Positions 63,846 to 64,000 of a DNA stretch of 64,000 bases are shown here, piece after piece (position 1 is the first letter of the stretch; every line of letters starts with the position of its first letter). The stretch spans positions 1-64,000 of the IMG/VR virus record IMGVR_UViG_3300009175_000943. One strand, given 5' to 3'. The notes below the pieces were generated by a model. It made no database searches. It saw only the letters and a list, made by a program, of their open reading frames with translations, and had not been told where the DNA came from. The translations under genes and the position numbers were made by a program. This stretch comes from a virus.

Positions 63846-64000
63846 TTGACGCCAAATACCGACGTAGCAGATATCAAACACCATCTTCAAGTACATGTTT
63901 TATCTGCTCGCACCTATGTGATAGCAATGGCCATAGATGCACAACATGTGGATCGCAATAAAGTCTTTCGGATTGCAGTTGGGAAAGGAATGCCAATAGG
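63846..64000 (+). CDS. hypothetical protein, 3'-partial
   Basis: Open frame from a TTG at 63846 to the end of the window (LTPNTDVADIKHHLQVHV...). It is mixed alpha/beta with no recognisable motif in the 51 visible residues. The start is uncertain, with only AGAGTGAG upstream. Confidence 0.45.
   Translation, partial: MTPNTDVADIKHHLQVHVLSARTYVIAMAIDAQHVDRNKVFRIAVGKGMPI

Noticed and set aside
1-64000. tRNA genes
   Set aside because: Reading for GTTCRA-type T arms with paired acceptor stems found only the tmRNA. A covariance search would be needed to be certain.
1-64000. Integrase, attachment site or lysogeny module
   Set aside because: No tyrosine or serine integrase, Cro/CI-like pair or att-type duplication was seen; the region looks lytic.

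Overview
The window reads as a continuous stretch of a large, lytic, T4-related tailed phage (probably a jumbo-class myovirus) infecting a Gram-negative-type bacterium. Support: a gp32-like ssDNA-binding protein beside a UvsX/RecA-like recombinase, many small tightly packed genes, frequent ATGA/GTGA overlaps, several free-standing homing endonucleases (GIY-YIG, HNH, EDxHD), a phage tmRNA, and no ribosomal or housekeeping operons. No capsid, terminase or tail gene is recognisable, so most structural genes must lie outside. Lipobox proteins and an ADP-heptose synthesis enzyme point to a diderm host. The host genus cannot be named from this sequence.

Layout. 1-5.3 kb: unknown genes, then ssDNA-binding protein, UvsX-like recombinase and a putative nuclease. 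5.3-13 kb: a divergent putative regulator, an amidoligase, a Hel308/Ski2-like helicase, a MazG-like/cupin fusion and a repeat-rich secreted protein. 13-20.5 kb: a TnsA-like nuclease, small proteins with a T4-like capsid-targeting N-terminus, and a glycosyltransferase/methyltransferase cluster. 20.7-24.3 kb: deoxyribosyltransferase, RlmN/Cfr-like radical SAM enzyme and thymidylate synthase. 24.3-26.7 kb: a TnpB (IS200/IS605-type) element interrupting a GIY-YIG gene. 26.8-33 kb: DHFR, HldE-like heptose kinase/adenylyltransferase, HTH and GIY-YIG/AP2 genes, YhaM-like nuclease. 33-41.3 kb: more capsid-targeting-like proteins, then a PrkA - YeaH/DUF444 - SpoVR/YcgB - ClpP-like block. 41.3-56 kb: a DNA polymerase III alpha subunit split into two genes 10.6 kb apart. 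Between them lie a CYTH protein, a PspC-like protein, a secreted protease, a ferredoxin, the tmRNA, an AAA+ ATPase, an acyl carrier protein with an RmlB-like dehydratase, and endonucleases. 56-64 kb: lipoproteins, two GT-B-like glycosyltransferases, peptide deformylase and small unknown genes.

How the genes fit together. Replication/recombination: split PolIII alpha, ssDNA-binding protein, UvsX, helicase. Nucleotide supply: ThyA, DHFR, deoxyribosyltransferase, MazG-like protein. Translation control: tmRNA, peptide deformylase, RlmN-like enzyme. Glycan chemistry: HldE, RmlB-like, carrier protein and about seven glycosyltransferases or associated methyltransferases. Takeover of host stress physiology: the complete PrkA/YeaH/SpoVR triad. 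Transcription units are separated by strong GC-rich hairpin terminators, and several start at recognisable sigma70-like promoters.

Most notable: the PrkA-YeaH-SpoVR triad, the fission of the polymerase just before its catalytic aspartates, the intact tmRNA with an unusual short tag, and a recurring N-terminal motif on at least nine otherwise unrelated proteins.
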